The notes below the pieces were generated by a model that saw nothing but the letters and a program-made list of their open reading frames with translations, was not told the origin of the DNA and did not search any database. From Verrucosispora sp. NA02020 (GTDB lineage Bacteria; Actinomycetota; Actinomycetes; Mycobacteriales; Micromonosporaceae), in assembly GCF_013364215.1 (NCBI RefSeq), contig NZ_CP054923.1, forward strand, positions 6,820,001 to 6,884,000: DNA of 64,000 bases. The letters run 5' to 3'. The position numbers and the translations under genes are program-made. Of this stretch, positions 41,411 to 49,876 are shown in pieces. Position 1 is the first letter of the stretch, and the number at the start of each line of letters is the position of its first letter.

Positions 41411-43591
41411 GTGTCAACGAAAGAAGTCGGTCAGTCAGGTCGACATACGGCCCGACCGCTTGATCAGCAGGCCCGGTCCCGCGAGCTCTTCGTCATCGCG
41501 GTCGACCCCGAGACCTCCTTTCCCGGCGACCCGTTCGTGACACGGCTGCGGGCCGAGATCAGTGACGTGGCAGATCGCGAGTCGTCGCCGACCCCGTTGG
41601 ACGTGCTCCGGGACGAGGCGGTGCGCTGGTCGACCGCCGAGTCCCGCCGGTTCGAGGAGTTGGGCGCGACGGCCTCGGCTCCACCGGCCACCGAGTCCCT
41701 CGTCCGCCGCACCGCGCTCGCGGTGGCACCGCTCGCGCTGCGGTCGGGCGCCTGGTTGCAGTGGCAGAGTGCGCCGGGCAACGCGGACGACGCGACCACA
41801 CTGCGCATCCTGACCCTGTACGCGTCGGACGTCGGCGTCGGCCGGCCGCAGGACTCCCGGGGCAGCGTCTACCTGACCCTGCTCCGGCACCTGCACCTCT
41901 CCGAGCACGCGGTGCCGGTGGCCCGGCTGGTGCACGACCCTCGGGTGGCCGACCACCACTTCTATCTGCCCGCGATGCTGCTGGCCATGAGCAGGAGACC
42001 GGCCGACTTCCGCCCCGAGATCATCGGCGCCGACCTGTGCCTGCGGACGGTCGGGCTACTGCCCGCGTTGCGGCTGGTACGTCAGGCGCATCCGCAGCTC
42101 GTGGAGTGGAGCGCGATCGATCCGTCCGCCGGCCGGGACGGCGCGGCGCGTACCGGGTTGGAGCTCTGCCTGGACGTCGTCGAGCACGGGTTCGACGACG
42201 GGGAGCTGGCCCGGGTACGCGACGGTTTCCGGTGGGCGCTCACCGTGCTGGACAGGTGGAGCAGGAGCCTCTTCGCCGAGTTGGAGGAGGCCCTCGACCC
42301 GGCGTACGAGATGGCCGAGCTGCTCCGCCATCGGGCCCGCGAGGGCGCCGTCTACCACCGGGACTTCACCGTCGGGGACCGTTCGCTGTCGAACTGGTTG
42401 GAGGAGGCTCGGACGGATCCGCGCGGGTTGCTGGCCGAGCTGGCCGCCAGCCGTCTGGTCAAACCGGGCCGCTCCGCACAGAGTCCGCTGGTCAACGGCC
42501 TCGTCGGGGAACGGGGCCCGATGTTCCGGGTGTTCTCCCCGGCCGATCTGGTCGTCATCCGCCGGTGGATCGACTCGCTCCCCACCGGGCAGCCGGTGCG
42601 CGATCACCCCGGACCGGTCCACGACGTGCACACGGTCTCCCCGGAGCTGCTGGCCCCGGTCACGGCCGGTCCGGTCGCGAACGACCGGGAGCCCGTCGAC
42701 GTCCGGGAGGCGTACCACCTCCTCCAGCAGCGGACGGACACCCCTGCCGTCCGCCGGTTCGCCGTCGACTACGTGCGGGGCTGGCTGGCGCGGTCCCGGC
42801 ACAACATGGCCTCCGACCCGCAGCGCCTGCCCGACGTGTGGGGCCGGGAGGGGCTGCGGCCCTGGCTCGTCGAGCAGCACGACCGGCAGGGGCGTGACTT
42901 CGAGGAGTCGGCCGGCGCGCCGATGCCGTCCCGGGAGGATCTCGTCGACTCCACCGTGCAGCTGGCCCCGTTGACGTTGATCGACGGTGCCTGGCTCCAG
43001 GGGTTCACCGACTACGAGCACGCGGCGTCGGAGCAGGGCTACTTCCTGTTCGAGACCTACTGGGACGAGCTCGGCAACGGCGTGCCACGGATGAACCACC
43101 CGTTGATCTATCGGGAAGTGCTCGCCGAGATGGACGTCCGGGTGCCGCCGACCGCGTCGCGGGAGTTCGCCGAGTGGGACGGATTCCGGGACGAGTCCTT
43201 CGAGCTGCCGGTGTACTGGCTCAGCATCGGGCGCTTTCCGCGTACGTTCCTGCCGGAGATCCTCGGGTTGAACCTGGCCATGGAGCTGTCCGGCGTGGGC
43301 GGGACGTACCGCCGGGCACGTCAGGCGTTGAAGAGCTACGGCTTCTCCACGAAGTTCGTGGACATCCACAACACCATCGACAACGTCGCCACCGGGCATT
43401 CCGCCTGGGCCGCCGACGCCGTCGACACCTATCTCGCCTCGCTGCCGGTGTCCCACGGCGCGCAGGCGGTCACCGAGGTCTGGGACCGGGTACGCACCGG
43501 CTTCCGCTCGCTCAACCCGCCGACGGGTCTGCTGGCTCGACGGGCGTTTCGCCGCGCCCGCAGGGCCAGCAGGTCACTCGCCGCCATCTGA
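41411..43591 (+). CDS. Double heme-oxygenase-like diiron protein with a degenerate first half
   Basis: 726-residue protein with two copies of a heme-oxygenase-like diiron oxidase/iron-containing redox enzyme domain. In the second copy (about 525-690) candidate ligands are intact: Glu548 and Glu553 in FETYWDELGNG, His563 (MNHP), Glu616 (FLPEILG), and His653, Asp657, His663 in FVDIHNTIDNVATGHSAWA. The first copy (about 85-260) aligns well (APLALRSGAWLQW, YASDVGVGRP, FRPEIIGADLCL), but the ligand positions for Glu548, His563, His653 and His663 are lost. Such oxidases perform N-oxygenation, desaturation or C-C cleavage. GTG 41411 has AGGAG 6 bp upstream. The middle (260-500) is unassigned. Confidence 0.78.
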   Translation: MSTKEVGQSGRHTARPLDQQARSRELFVIAVDPETSFPGDPFVTRLRAEISDVADRESSPTPLDVLRDEAVRWSTAESRRFEELGATASAPPATESLVRRTALAVAPLALRSGAWLQWQSAPGNADDATTLRILTLYASDVGVGRPQDSRGSVYLTLLRHLHLSEHAVPVARLVHDPRVADHHFYLPAMLLAMSRRPADFRPEIIGADLCLRTVGLLPALRLVRQAHPQLVEWSAIDPSAGRDGAARTGLELCLDVVEHGFDDGELARVRDGFRWALTVLDRWSRSLFAELEEALDPAYEMAELLRHRAREGAVYHRDFTVGDRSLSNWLEEARTDPRGLLAELAASRLVKPGRSAQSPLVNGLVGERGPMFRVFSPADLVVIRRWIDSLPTGQPVRDHPGPVHDVHTVSPELLAPVTAGPVANDREPVDVREAYHLLQQRTDTPAVRRFAVDYVRGWLARSRHNMASDPQRLPDVWGREGLRPWLVEQHDRQGRDFEESAGAPMPSREDLVDSTVQLAPLTLIDGAWLQGFTDYEHAASEQGYFLFETYWDELGNGVPRMNHPLIYREVLAEMDVRVPPTASREFAEWDGFRDESFELPVYWLSIGRFPRTFLPEILGLNLAMELSGVGGTYRRARQALKSYGFSTKFVDIHNTIDNVATGHSAWAADAVDTYLASLPVSHGAQAVTEVWDRVRTGFRSLNPPTGLLARRAFRRARRASRSLAAI

Positions 43592-43630
43592 CCGTCCACC
43601 CGCCCACACCCACAACCGAGGGGAACGCCC

Positions 43631-45466
43631 GTGGGAAAGCTGGTTCTGGGGTTGTCCGCCTACTACCACGACAGCGCGGCGGTGCTGGTGCGGGACGGCA
43701 CGCCCATCGCGGCCGCCCAGGAGGAGCGGTTCACCCGTAAGCGCCACGACCCGGCCTTTCCGGCCGAGGCCGTCCGGTACTGCCTGGCCGAGGGCGGCGT
43801 CACGCTGCGCGACGTGGACGCCGTCGCCTACTACGAGGACCCGGAGCTGAAGTTCGGCCGGGTGCTGACGAGTTTCGCCGGATCGGCTCCGTTCTCGCTG
43901 GAGGCGTTCACCAGGGTCCTGCCGGAGTGGATGTCCTGGAAGCGCGACACGATCGGAGAGGTACGCCGGTCGTTGGCCGCGCTGGGGTCGGCCGAGGTGC
44001 CGGAGATCAGCGTACGACGGCACCACGAGTCGCACGCCGCCTCCGCGTTCCTGCCCAGCCCGTACGAGTCGGCGGCGGTGCTCTGCATCGACGGTGTCGG
44101 CGAGTGGGCGACCACCACCCTGTGGCACGGTCGGGGCAGCGAGCTGCGTCAGGTGGCGGAGATCCGGTACCCGCACTCGTTGGGCATGCTCTACTCGGCC
44201 TTCACCTACTTCTGCGGGTTCAAGGTCGACTCGGGCGAGTACAAGCTCATGGGGCTGGCCCCGTACGGTGTGCCGCGCTACGCGGACGTGATCCGGCAGC
44301 ACCTGATCGACGTCAAGGACGACGGTTCGTTCCGGCTGAACATGCGCAACTTCGAGTTCCTGCGCGGTCGCGTGATGACCGGCCGGGGGTTCGAGCGGTT
44401 GTTCGGTGGCCCCCGGCGCGAGCCGGAGAGCCCGCTGACCGAGCGGGAGTTCGACCTGGCCGCCTCCGTGCAGCTGGTGACCGAGGAGGTGGTGACCCGG
44501 CTGGCGCGGACCGCCCGCGAGCTGACCGGGGAGACCAACCTGTGTCTGGCCGGCGGCGTGGCACTGAACTGCGTGGCCAACGGCAAGGTCGTCCGGGAGC
44601 GCCTCTTCGACTCGGTGTGGGTGCAACCCGCCGCCGGTGACGCCGGTGGCGCGTTGGGTGCCGCCCTGATGGTGGCGACGGAGTGGGGTGCGCCGCGCGC
44701 GCACCTCGCCGAGGGCGGCGACGGCATGTCCTCCGCCCTGCTCGGTCCCGCGTTCGACGACGAGGAGATCGCCCGTTTCCTGGACGGTCTGGGTGTGCCG
44801 TACACCCGGCTGGCCGAGGACGCCATCGCCAAAAACGTGGCGGAGGAGTTGGCCTCCGGCAAGATCGTCGGCTGGTTCCAGGGCCGGATGGAGTTCGGCC
44901 CCCGGGCTCTGGGCGCCAGGTCGATCATCGGTGACCCGCGCGACGTCGACATGCAGTCGACGATGAACTTGAAGATCAAGTTTCGGGAGTCGTTCCGGCC
45001 GTTCGCGCCGTCGGTCCTGGCCGAGGACGTCGAGGAGTACTTCGACCTGGCCCAGGAGAGCCCGTACATGCTGCTCGTGGCGCCGGTCGCCGGGCGGCAG
45101 CGCCGGGCGGTGTCGGAGTCGGCGTCGGCCACCGGCCTGGACCGGTTGAAGGTGCACCGTTCCACGATCCCGGCGGTGACCCACGTGGACCACTCGGCGC
45201 GGGTGCAGACGGTCACGGCACGGTCCAATCCGACCTACCACCGGCTGCTGACCTCGTTCAAGCAGATCACCGGCTGCCCGGTGCTGGTGAACACCTCGTT
45301 CAACGTCCGGGGCGAGCCGATCGTCGCCACTCCGCACGATGCCTACCAGTGCTTCATGCGGACCAACATCGACCTGCTCGCCATGGGCAACTTCCTCCTG
45401 CACAAGGCCGATCAGCCCGCATGGCGGGAGCAGGGCGACTGGCGCGACGAGATCGCCCTGGACTGA
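43631..45466 (+). CDS. NodU/CmcH-family O-carbamoyltransferase (SxtI-like)
   Basis: 611-residue carbamoyltransferase that would transfer carbamoyl from carbamoyl phosphate, through a carbamoyl-AMP intermediate, to a hydroxyl. N-terminal Kae1/TsaD-like domain starts LVLGLSAYYHDSAAVLV and continues EERFTRKRHDPAFP and HHESHAASAFLPSPYESAAVLCIDGVGEW; CmcH C-terminal domain has QGRMEFGPRALGARSIIGDPR, the carbamoyl-P signature, and LVNTSFNVRGEPIV. All main motifs look intact. It is followed 31 bp later by the SxtJ-like 46-residue gene, the order seen with sxtI-sxtJ. The acceptor is unknown; a hydroxylated amino acid made by the oxygenase(s) is plausible. Confidence 0.87.
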   Translation: MGKLVLGLSAYYHDSAAVLVRDGTPIAAAQEERFTRKRHDPAFPAEAVRYCLAEGGVTLRDVDAVAYYEDPELKFGRVLTSFAGSAPFSLEAFTRVLPEWMSWKRDTIGEVRRSLAALGSAEVPEISVRRHHESHAASAFLPSPYESAAVLCIDGVGEWATTTLWHGRGSELRQVAEIRYPHSLGMLYSAFTYFCGFKVDSGEYKLMGLAPYGVPRYADVIRQHLIDVKDDGSFRLNMRNFEFLRGRVMTGRGFERLFGGPRREPESPLTEREFDLAASVQLVTEEVVTRLARTARELTGETNLCLAGGVALNCVANGKVVRERLFDSVWVQPAAGDAGGALGAALMVATEWGAPRAHLAEGGDGMSSALLGPAFDDEEIARFLDGLGVPYTRLAEDAIAKNVAEELASGKIVGWFQGRMEFGPRALGARSIIGDPRDVDMQSTMNLKIKFRESFRPFAPSVLAEDVEEYFDLAQESPYMLLVAPVAGRQRRAVSESASATGLDRLKVHRSTIPAVTHVDHSARVQTVTARSNPTYHRLLTSFKQITGCPVLVNTSFNVRGEPIVATPHDAYQCFMRTNIDLLAMGNFLLHKADQPAWREQGDWRDEIALD

Positions 45467-45497
45467 CCGACCGATTCCGCACCGACGAGGGTTGATC

Positions 45498-45638
45498 ATG
45501 AAACTTCTGTGGATCCTGGCCTATCTTCTGATATTCGTTCCGGTTGGTATATTCTTCCGGGTGTTTCGCGACCCGCTGCGCCGAAAACTGCAGCCGGAGC
45601 TGAGCACCTACTGGGATTTCCACGAACGGCCGCTGTGA
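45498..45638 (+). CDS. 46-residue SxtJ C-terminus-like membrane microprotein
   Basis: Short gene: one hydrophobic helix (MKLLWILAYLLIFVPVGIFF) then a soluble tail with RVFRDPLRRK and ELSTYWDFH. I recall SxtJ-family proteins (about 130 residues, two to three helices) ending in a pattern like TPIGLLMRLFGRDPLRR...YW; this protein matches only that final third. It is separated from the carbamoyltransferase stop by 31 bp and precedes the LysE gene by 36 bp. GAGG lies 8 bp upstream of ATG 45498. The tail may dock the carbamoyltransferase on the membrane; function in the family is unknown. Confidence 0.7.
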   Translation: MKLLWILAYLLIFVPVGIFFRVFRDPLRRKLQPELSTYWDFHERPL

Positions 45639-45674
45639 TTTCGGCTGCCCATTATCCGAAGCAGGAGAAAAGAC

Positions 45675-46322
45675 GTGATCGACGTCAACGCAGGGCTCGG
45701 CATCGCCGCTGTCGCCCTGGCAATGGTGCTCACCCCGGGGCCGAACATGATCTATCTGGTGTCCCGGTCGATCACCCAGGGCCGCCCGGCCGGCCTGGTC
45801 TCCCTGCTCGGGGTCGCCGTCGGCTTCTTCGTCTACCTGCTTGCCGCGGTGACCGGTGTCTCGGCGGTGTTCGCGCTGGTGCCCGCGCTCTACACGACGA
45901 TCAAGATCGCGGGCGCGTGCTACCTGCTGTGGCTCGCGTGGAACGCCCTCAAGCCCGGTGGCCAGTCGGCCTTCGCGCCCAAGGACCTGCCCGTCGACGG
46001 GACCCGGAAGCTGTTCACGATGGGCCTGATGACCAACCTGCTCAACCCCAAGATCGCAGTGCTGTACGTGTCACTCCTCCCGCAGTTCGTCGACCCGGCC
46101 AAGGGCGACATCGCGACGCAGAGCCTCTCCCTGGGGTTGATCCAGATCACGGTGGCACTGACCGTCAACTGCCTCATCGTGCTCACCGCGGGTTCGGTCG
46201 CCGCCTTCCTCGCCCGGAAGCCGGCCTGGCTGCGGGCACAGCGCTACATGATGGGCACCGTTCTGATCGGTCTCGCGGCGAGCATGGCCTTCGACCGGAC
46301 GGAGGCATCGGTACCGCAATAG
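45675..46322 (+). CDS. LysE/RhtB-family amino-acid exporter
   Basis: 215-residue inner-membrane exporter of the LysE/RhtB family with about six helices. TPGPNMIYLVSRSITQGRPAGLVS is the family's N-terminal signature and LLWLAWNALKPG plus TNLLNPKIAVLYVSLLPQFVDP are typical internal segments. These pumps expel amino acids or small amino-acid derivatives, so it could export or protect against the cluster's product or an intermediate. GTG 45675 has AGGAGA 7 bp upstream. It is separated from the ATP-grasp gene by 124 bp that carries a palindrome. Confidence 0.87.
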   Translation: MIDVNAGLGIAAVALAMVLTPGPNMIYLVSRSITQGRPAGLVSLLGVAVGFFVYLLAAVTGVSAVFALVPALYTTIKIAGACYLLWLAWNALKPGGQSAFAPKDLPVDGTRKLFTMGLMTNLLNPKIAVLYVSLLPQFVDPAKGDIATQSLSLGLIQITVALTVNCLIVLTAGSVAAFLARKPAWLRAQRYMMGTVLIGLAASMAFDRTEASVPQ

Positions 46323-46384
46323 TCGATTCCGGCAACGTCGGGCAATTACTGCGTGCCGCCGAGCGACTTCCTGACTACGTGAAC

Positions 46385-46402
46385 GGTGGCGAACTCGCCA
46401 CC
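46385..46402. promoter_or_regulatory. 18-bp palindrome before the first ATP-grasp gene
   Basis: GGTGGCGA-AC-TCGCCACC (46385-46402), with 8-bp perfect arms, lies 45-62 bp upstream of the ATP-grasp start. Possible operator for one of the cluster regulators, or a hairpin. Confidence 0.4.
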
Positions 46403-46446
46403 CATTCGAATCGTGGGATCGACGGAAAGGCGAGGAGCACGCCCCG

Positions 46447-47682
46447 ATGAAGCCGCACATTCTGATCATTCACCGCTGGCGCGATCACTATGCGGGATAC
46501 GCGGAATACCTCGACCACGACCTGCACCACGTCACGTACGTCTGCACCGAACTGGCCACGGCCGCCGTACCCGCGTCGGCCGCGGCCGTGGCGCTCGTCG
46601 CCGCCACCGACCGCCTGGATCTGGTGAGCGCCGCCGCCGACGGGTTGATCGCGCGATTCGGCGTCCCGGAACGGATCGTCGCCCTCAACGAGGGTGACCT
46701 GGACACGGCGGCCGAGCTACGCGCCCACCTGGGGGTGGCCGGTGACCGTCCCGACCGGCTGGCCCGGTTCCGCGACAAACTGGTCATGGCGGAGACCGTC
46801 GTGCGCGGCGGCGTCGCCATCCCGGCGTTCGCCGACGCACCGGACACCCAGGCCGTCGTACGCTTCGCCGACTCCCACGGCTGGCCGTTGATCGTCAAAC
46901 CCCGTCGGGGCACGGCCAGCCGGGACGTGCTGCGGCTGAACTCGGTCGACGACCTGGTCACACTCGACCGGTTGCCACCCGAACCCCGGATGGTGCAGAC
47001 CTTCTGCCCGGACCAGGTCTTCCACATCGACGGCCTGTGGACCGGTGCCGAACTGGGTCCCTGGCGGGCGTCGCGCTACGTGAACACCTGCATGGAGTTC
47101 GCCGCCGGGGACGTGCTCGGTTCGGTCGAGGTGGACGACGCCGACCTGCTCGGTCCGCTCGGCGGGTTCCTCGCCGACGCCTGCGCCGCCTTCGGTGACG
47201 CACCGTGGGTGTTCCACATGGAGGCGTTCGTCGGCACCGAGGCCGACGGCACCGTCCGGATCAACTTCCTGGAGGCGGGCTCCCGGGTGGGTGGCGCCGA
47301 GATCCCGTTCGTCTGGCGCGAGGTGCACGGCGTCGACCTGATGGAAGCGGCGATCCACATCCAGCTCGGCCGCAACCCGATCGTGCGGCAGATCAGCGAT
47401 CAGCGGGTCGGCGGTTGGCTGCTGGTGCCGACGCCGGTGCCCGCGCCCTGCCGGATCACCGTCGCGGAACTCGACCTGCCGGCGGCCGAGTGGCCCTACG
47501 CCCGGGTGATCCCGGCCGTCGGCACCGAGATCCCCAAGGCCGGCGGCTACGAGCACGTCGGCGCGCGGTTCCGGTTCTCCGGTGCGGCCACCGACGACGT
47601 GGAGAAGGCCATCCGGCGTACGGCGGGCCAACTCTGGTTGGAGTGCGTGCCCAGCCGGTCGGACCTGCCGTCGGCACGCTGA
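46447..47682 (+). CDS. ATP-grasp ligase 1 of cluster
   Basis: 411-residue ATP-grasp protein that would ligate a carboxylate to an amine through an acyl phosphate. N-terminal preATP-grasp (MKPHILIIHRWRDHYAGYAEYL), central FRDKLVMAETVVRGGVAIPAFAD, ATP-binding WPLIVKPRRGTASRDV and metal-binding RINFLEAGSRVGG. It is clearly distinct from the two paralogues at 49877 and 56486, so a different bond or substrate is likely. The 124-bp gap before it and the 7-bp spacing to the LuxR-like gene suggest a new transcription unit starting here. Substrate not evident. Confidence 0.83.
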   Translation: MKPHILIIHRWRDHYAGYAEYLDHDLHHVTYVCTELATAAVPASAAAVALVAATDRLDLVSAAADGLIARFGVPERIVALNEGDLDTAAELRAHLGVAGDRPDRLARFRDKLVMAETVVRGGVAIPAFADAPDTQAVVRFADSHGWPLIVKPRRGTASRDVLRLNSVDDLVTLDRLPPEPRMVQTFCPDQVFHIDGLWTGAELGPWRASRYVNTCMEFAAGDVLGSVEVDDADLLGPLGGFLADACAAFGDAPWVFHMEAFVGTEADGTVRINFLEAGSRVGGAEIPFVWREVHGVDLMEAAIHIQLGRNPIVRQISDQRVGGWLLVPTPVPAPCRITVAELDLPAAEWPYARVIPAVGTEIPKAGGYEHVGARFRFSGAATDDVEKAIRRTAGQLWLECVPSRSDLPSAR

Positions 47683-47689
47683 CGCCACG

Positions 47690-48742
47690 ATGAGCACCTC
47701 CTTGTCCTACCTCCACCAGCAGCGTGGCCCCCTCGACAGCGTCGAGTCCGCCGCTTACGAACATGCGGTGCTGGGCAGTCGGCTGCACGCCGACCGCCCG
47801 CCGCCGGAGACCGGCATCAGCCGGGGCGAGTGGGCACACGCCTGCGAGAACCTGGTCCGACGCCGGCTGCTCTCCCGCGACGAGGACGGCGGCCTGACCG
47901 CAGTGCATCCCGATGTCGCCCTGAGCATCCTCAACGCACCGCTCACCGACGAGATCCGCGAGCGGGAACAGGCGATGGCCGCCAACAGCCGGGTGCTCCA
48001 GTCGATCGGCCGACGGCTGGCCGAGAACGGCAGGCAGCACGAGGGCGTGCGGGTCGTCCAGGGCGAGAAGGCGATCCGCGACGAGATCGACTCGGCGATC
48101 CTGCGCTGCGCCACCGAGATCCTCTCGCTGCGTCCGGGAGGTCCACGGTCGACGGACCAGTTCAGCGCCTCGGAGGCGTCGGTGACCTCGATCTTCGTAC
48201 GCGGGCTCCGCTGCCAGTTCGTGTACCACCACACCGCCCGCGCGAACCCGGGTCTCACGGCCCGGGCAAAGGCGGTCGCGGCGTACGGCGGTGGCATCCG
48301 CACCACGGCGGCGAGTTTCGAACGTCTGATCATCTTCGACCGACGGGTGGCGTTCGTTCCGGTCGACGCACCGGGTGCGGATCACGCTGCCGCCGTCATC
48401 TCCGACGACCTGGTGGTGGAGTACCTGCACCGCACGTTCACGCACCTCTGGGCCAACGCGGTCCCGCTCGAACTCGCCGAGGACCAGATGGACGAGGTGT
48501 CGCTGGGCACCAGGATGGCGATCCTCCGACTGATGGCCGCCGGGCTCAAGGACGAGGCCATCGCCAACCGGCTGGGCATGGCGCTGCGGACCTGCCGACG
48601 GCACATCTCCTCGATCCTCAAGGGTCTCCAGGTGTCGAGCCGGTTCCAGGCCGGCATCAGGATCGCTCAGCTCGGGATCCTCGCCGACGAGGTGGCGGAC
48701 TCCGACCAGTCCAGCCGGACCGACATCAGCCCGCTCTGGTGA
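47690..48742 (+). CDS. LuxR-like helix-turn-helix regulator
   Basis: 350-residue regulator. The C-terminal 60 residues (SLGTRMAILRLMAAGLKDEAIANRLGMALRTCRRHISSILKGLQVSSRFQAGI...) are a LuxR-type HTH with A-x-x-G-x-x-x-x-x-I-A-x-x-L-G and R-R-H-I-x-x-I-L-x-x-L pattern. The N-terminal part is a winged-helix-like TrmB-type region (AYEHAVLGSRLH ... LVRRRLLSRDEDGGLTAVHPD) followed by an uncharacterised sensor. Many such proteins regulate lantibiotic or other actinomycete clusters. ATG 47690 begins 7 bp after the ATP-grasp stop, within the same operon; it likely activates the cluster. Confidence 0.82.
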   Translation: MSTSLSYLHQQRGPLDSVESAAYEHAVLGSRLHADRPPPETGISRGEWAHACENLVRRRLLSRDEDGGLTAVHPDVALSILNAPLTDEIREREQAMAANSRVLQSIGRRLAENGRQHEGVRVVQGEKAIRDEIDSAILRCATEILSLRPGGPRSTDQFSASEASVTSIFVRGLRCQFVYHHTARANPGLTARAKAVAAYGGGIRTTAASFERLIIFDRRVAFVPVDAPGADHAAAVISDDLVVEYLHRTFTHLWANAVPLELAEDQMDEVSLGTRMAILRLMAAGLKDEAIANRLGMALRTCRRHISSILKGLQVSSRFQAGIRIAQLGILADEVADSDQSSRTDISPLW

Positions 48743-48788
48743 CCCCTCCGCCTCTCTCCACCCCCATCCGACAAGGAGAACCGACGAC

Positions 48789-49823
48789 GTGAAACTCCAG
48801 CGCGAGATCCTGACGCCGCAGATGCTGCAGTACGACGACTTCGCGTCCCGTGGGGAGACGCAGTACCTCCCGTACCTGATGTACTTCAACCGGCCGGACT
48901 ACCGGTCGGAGGCGATCAACACCGACCGGCTCGGCTTCCGTATCTCCCACGGTGTCGACGAGCAGGCCTCGGTCGGTAGCACCCTGCCCGAGGGGCCGGT
49001 CCGCCTGCTGGTCGGCGGTTCCGTCCCGCTCGGGTACGGCTCCACCAGCGACGCGACCACGATGGCGTCGCGGTTGTGGACGAAGCACGCATCGTCCCGC
49101 CCGTGGCTCACCTATGCCGGCCACTGCTACAACTCGACCCAGGAACTGCTGTTGTTCCTGCTCTACCGGCACCTGCTGCCGCCGGTCGAGGAGATCGTCA
49201 TCCTGAGCGGGTTCAACACGCTGGTGATGTCCCGGCTGGTCGAGATGCACCGCGCCGACCAGGGTCCGTTCTATTTCTGCGGCGAGTTCTTCGAACAGAT
49301 GGAGGAGGTCCGGGCCCGGCACCGCAAGACGTCGCGTGGTTTCGGTCGCCGGGCCAAGCCGACCGTCCCCTCGTGGCCGTCGCCGGACGAGGTCCGTCCG
49401 GAACTCGACGAGGCGATCGCCAGCGCGGTCGACCTGGTCGGCAGGCATCTCGCGAGCTGGCAGGTGCTCGCCGCCGCCACCGGCGCCCGGGTCTCCTTCG
49501 TGTTGCAGCCGATGGCCACCTGGCTGCGGGCCGAGCCCGCGCCGGAGGAGAAGCTGATCTTCGACGAGCTGGACCGGATCTCCAAGCTGGGCACCTGGGA
49601 GGCCCTCTACGGCGACGTCTCCTCGGTGGCGGCCGGGCAGCGGTACGCCGACGCGCTGGCACCGGCCTGCGAGCGGCAGGGCGTCCGCTTCGTGAACCTC
49701 AACCCGGTCCTGCGCGCGGCCGTGACCGACCGGTCCTGGCTGTACGTCGACCGGGCCCACCTGACCGACGAGGGCAACGACATCGTCGCCGCGCTGCTCG
49801 CCGAGCAGCTCGGCCTCTCCTGA
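48789..49823 (+). CDS. SGNH-type hydrolase-fold protein 2 of cluster
   Basis: 344-residue paralogue of the protein at 40128, about half identical by eye. Here the putative nucleophile lies in LLVGGSVPLG (Ser78) and block V is intact as DRAH (Asp321-x-x-His324), so this copy is the one more likely to be catalytic. SGNH proteins act as esterases, acyltransferases or, when divergent, as non-catalytic binders. GAGAA precedes the GTG at 48789 (ACAAGGAGAACC spacing about 7-8). It may deacylate or acylate an intermediate; the substrate is unknown. Confidence 0.75.
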   Translation: MKLQREILTPQMLQYDDFASRGETQYLPYLMYFNRPDYRSEAINTDRLGFRISHGVDEQASVGSTLPEGPVRLLVGGSVPLGYGSTSDATTMASRLWTKHASSRPWLTYAGHCYNSTQELLLFLLYRHLLPPVEEIVILSGFNTLVMSRLVEMHRADQGPFYFCGEFFEQMEEVRARHRKTSRGFGRRAKPTVPSWPSPDEVRPELDEAIASAVDLVGRHLASWQVLAAATGARVSFVLQPMATWLRAEPAPEEKLIFDELDRISKLGTWEALYGDVSSVAAGQRYADALAPACERQGVRFVNLNPVLRAAVTDRSWLYVDRAHLTDEGNDIVAALLAEQLGLS

Positions 49824-49876
49824 GCCGGCTGCGATGACCGGGCAGCCGTTCCATCCCACGAGAAGGTGCGCGACTG

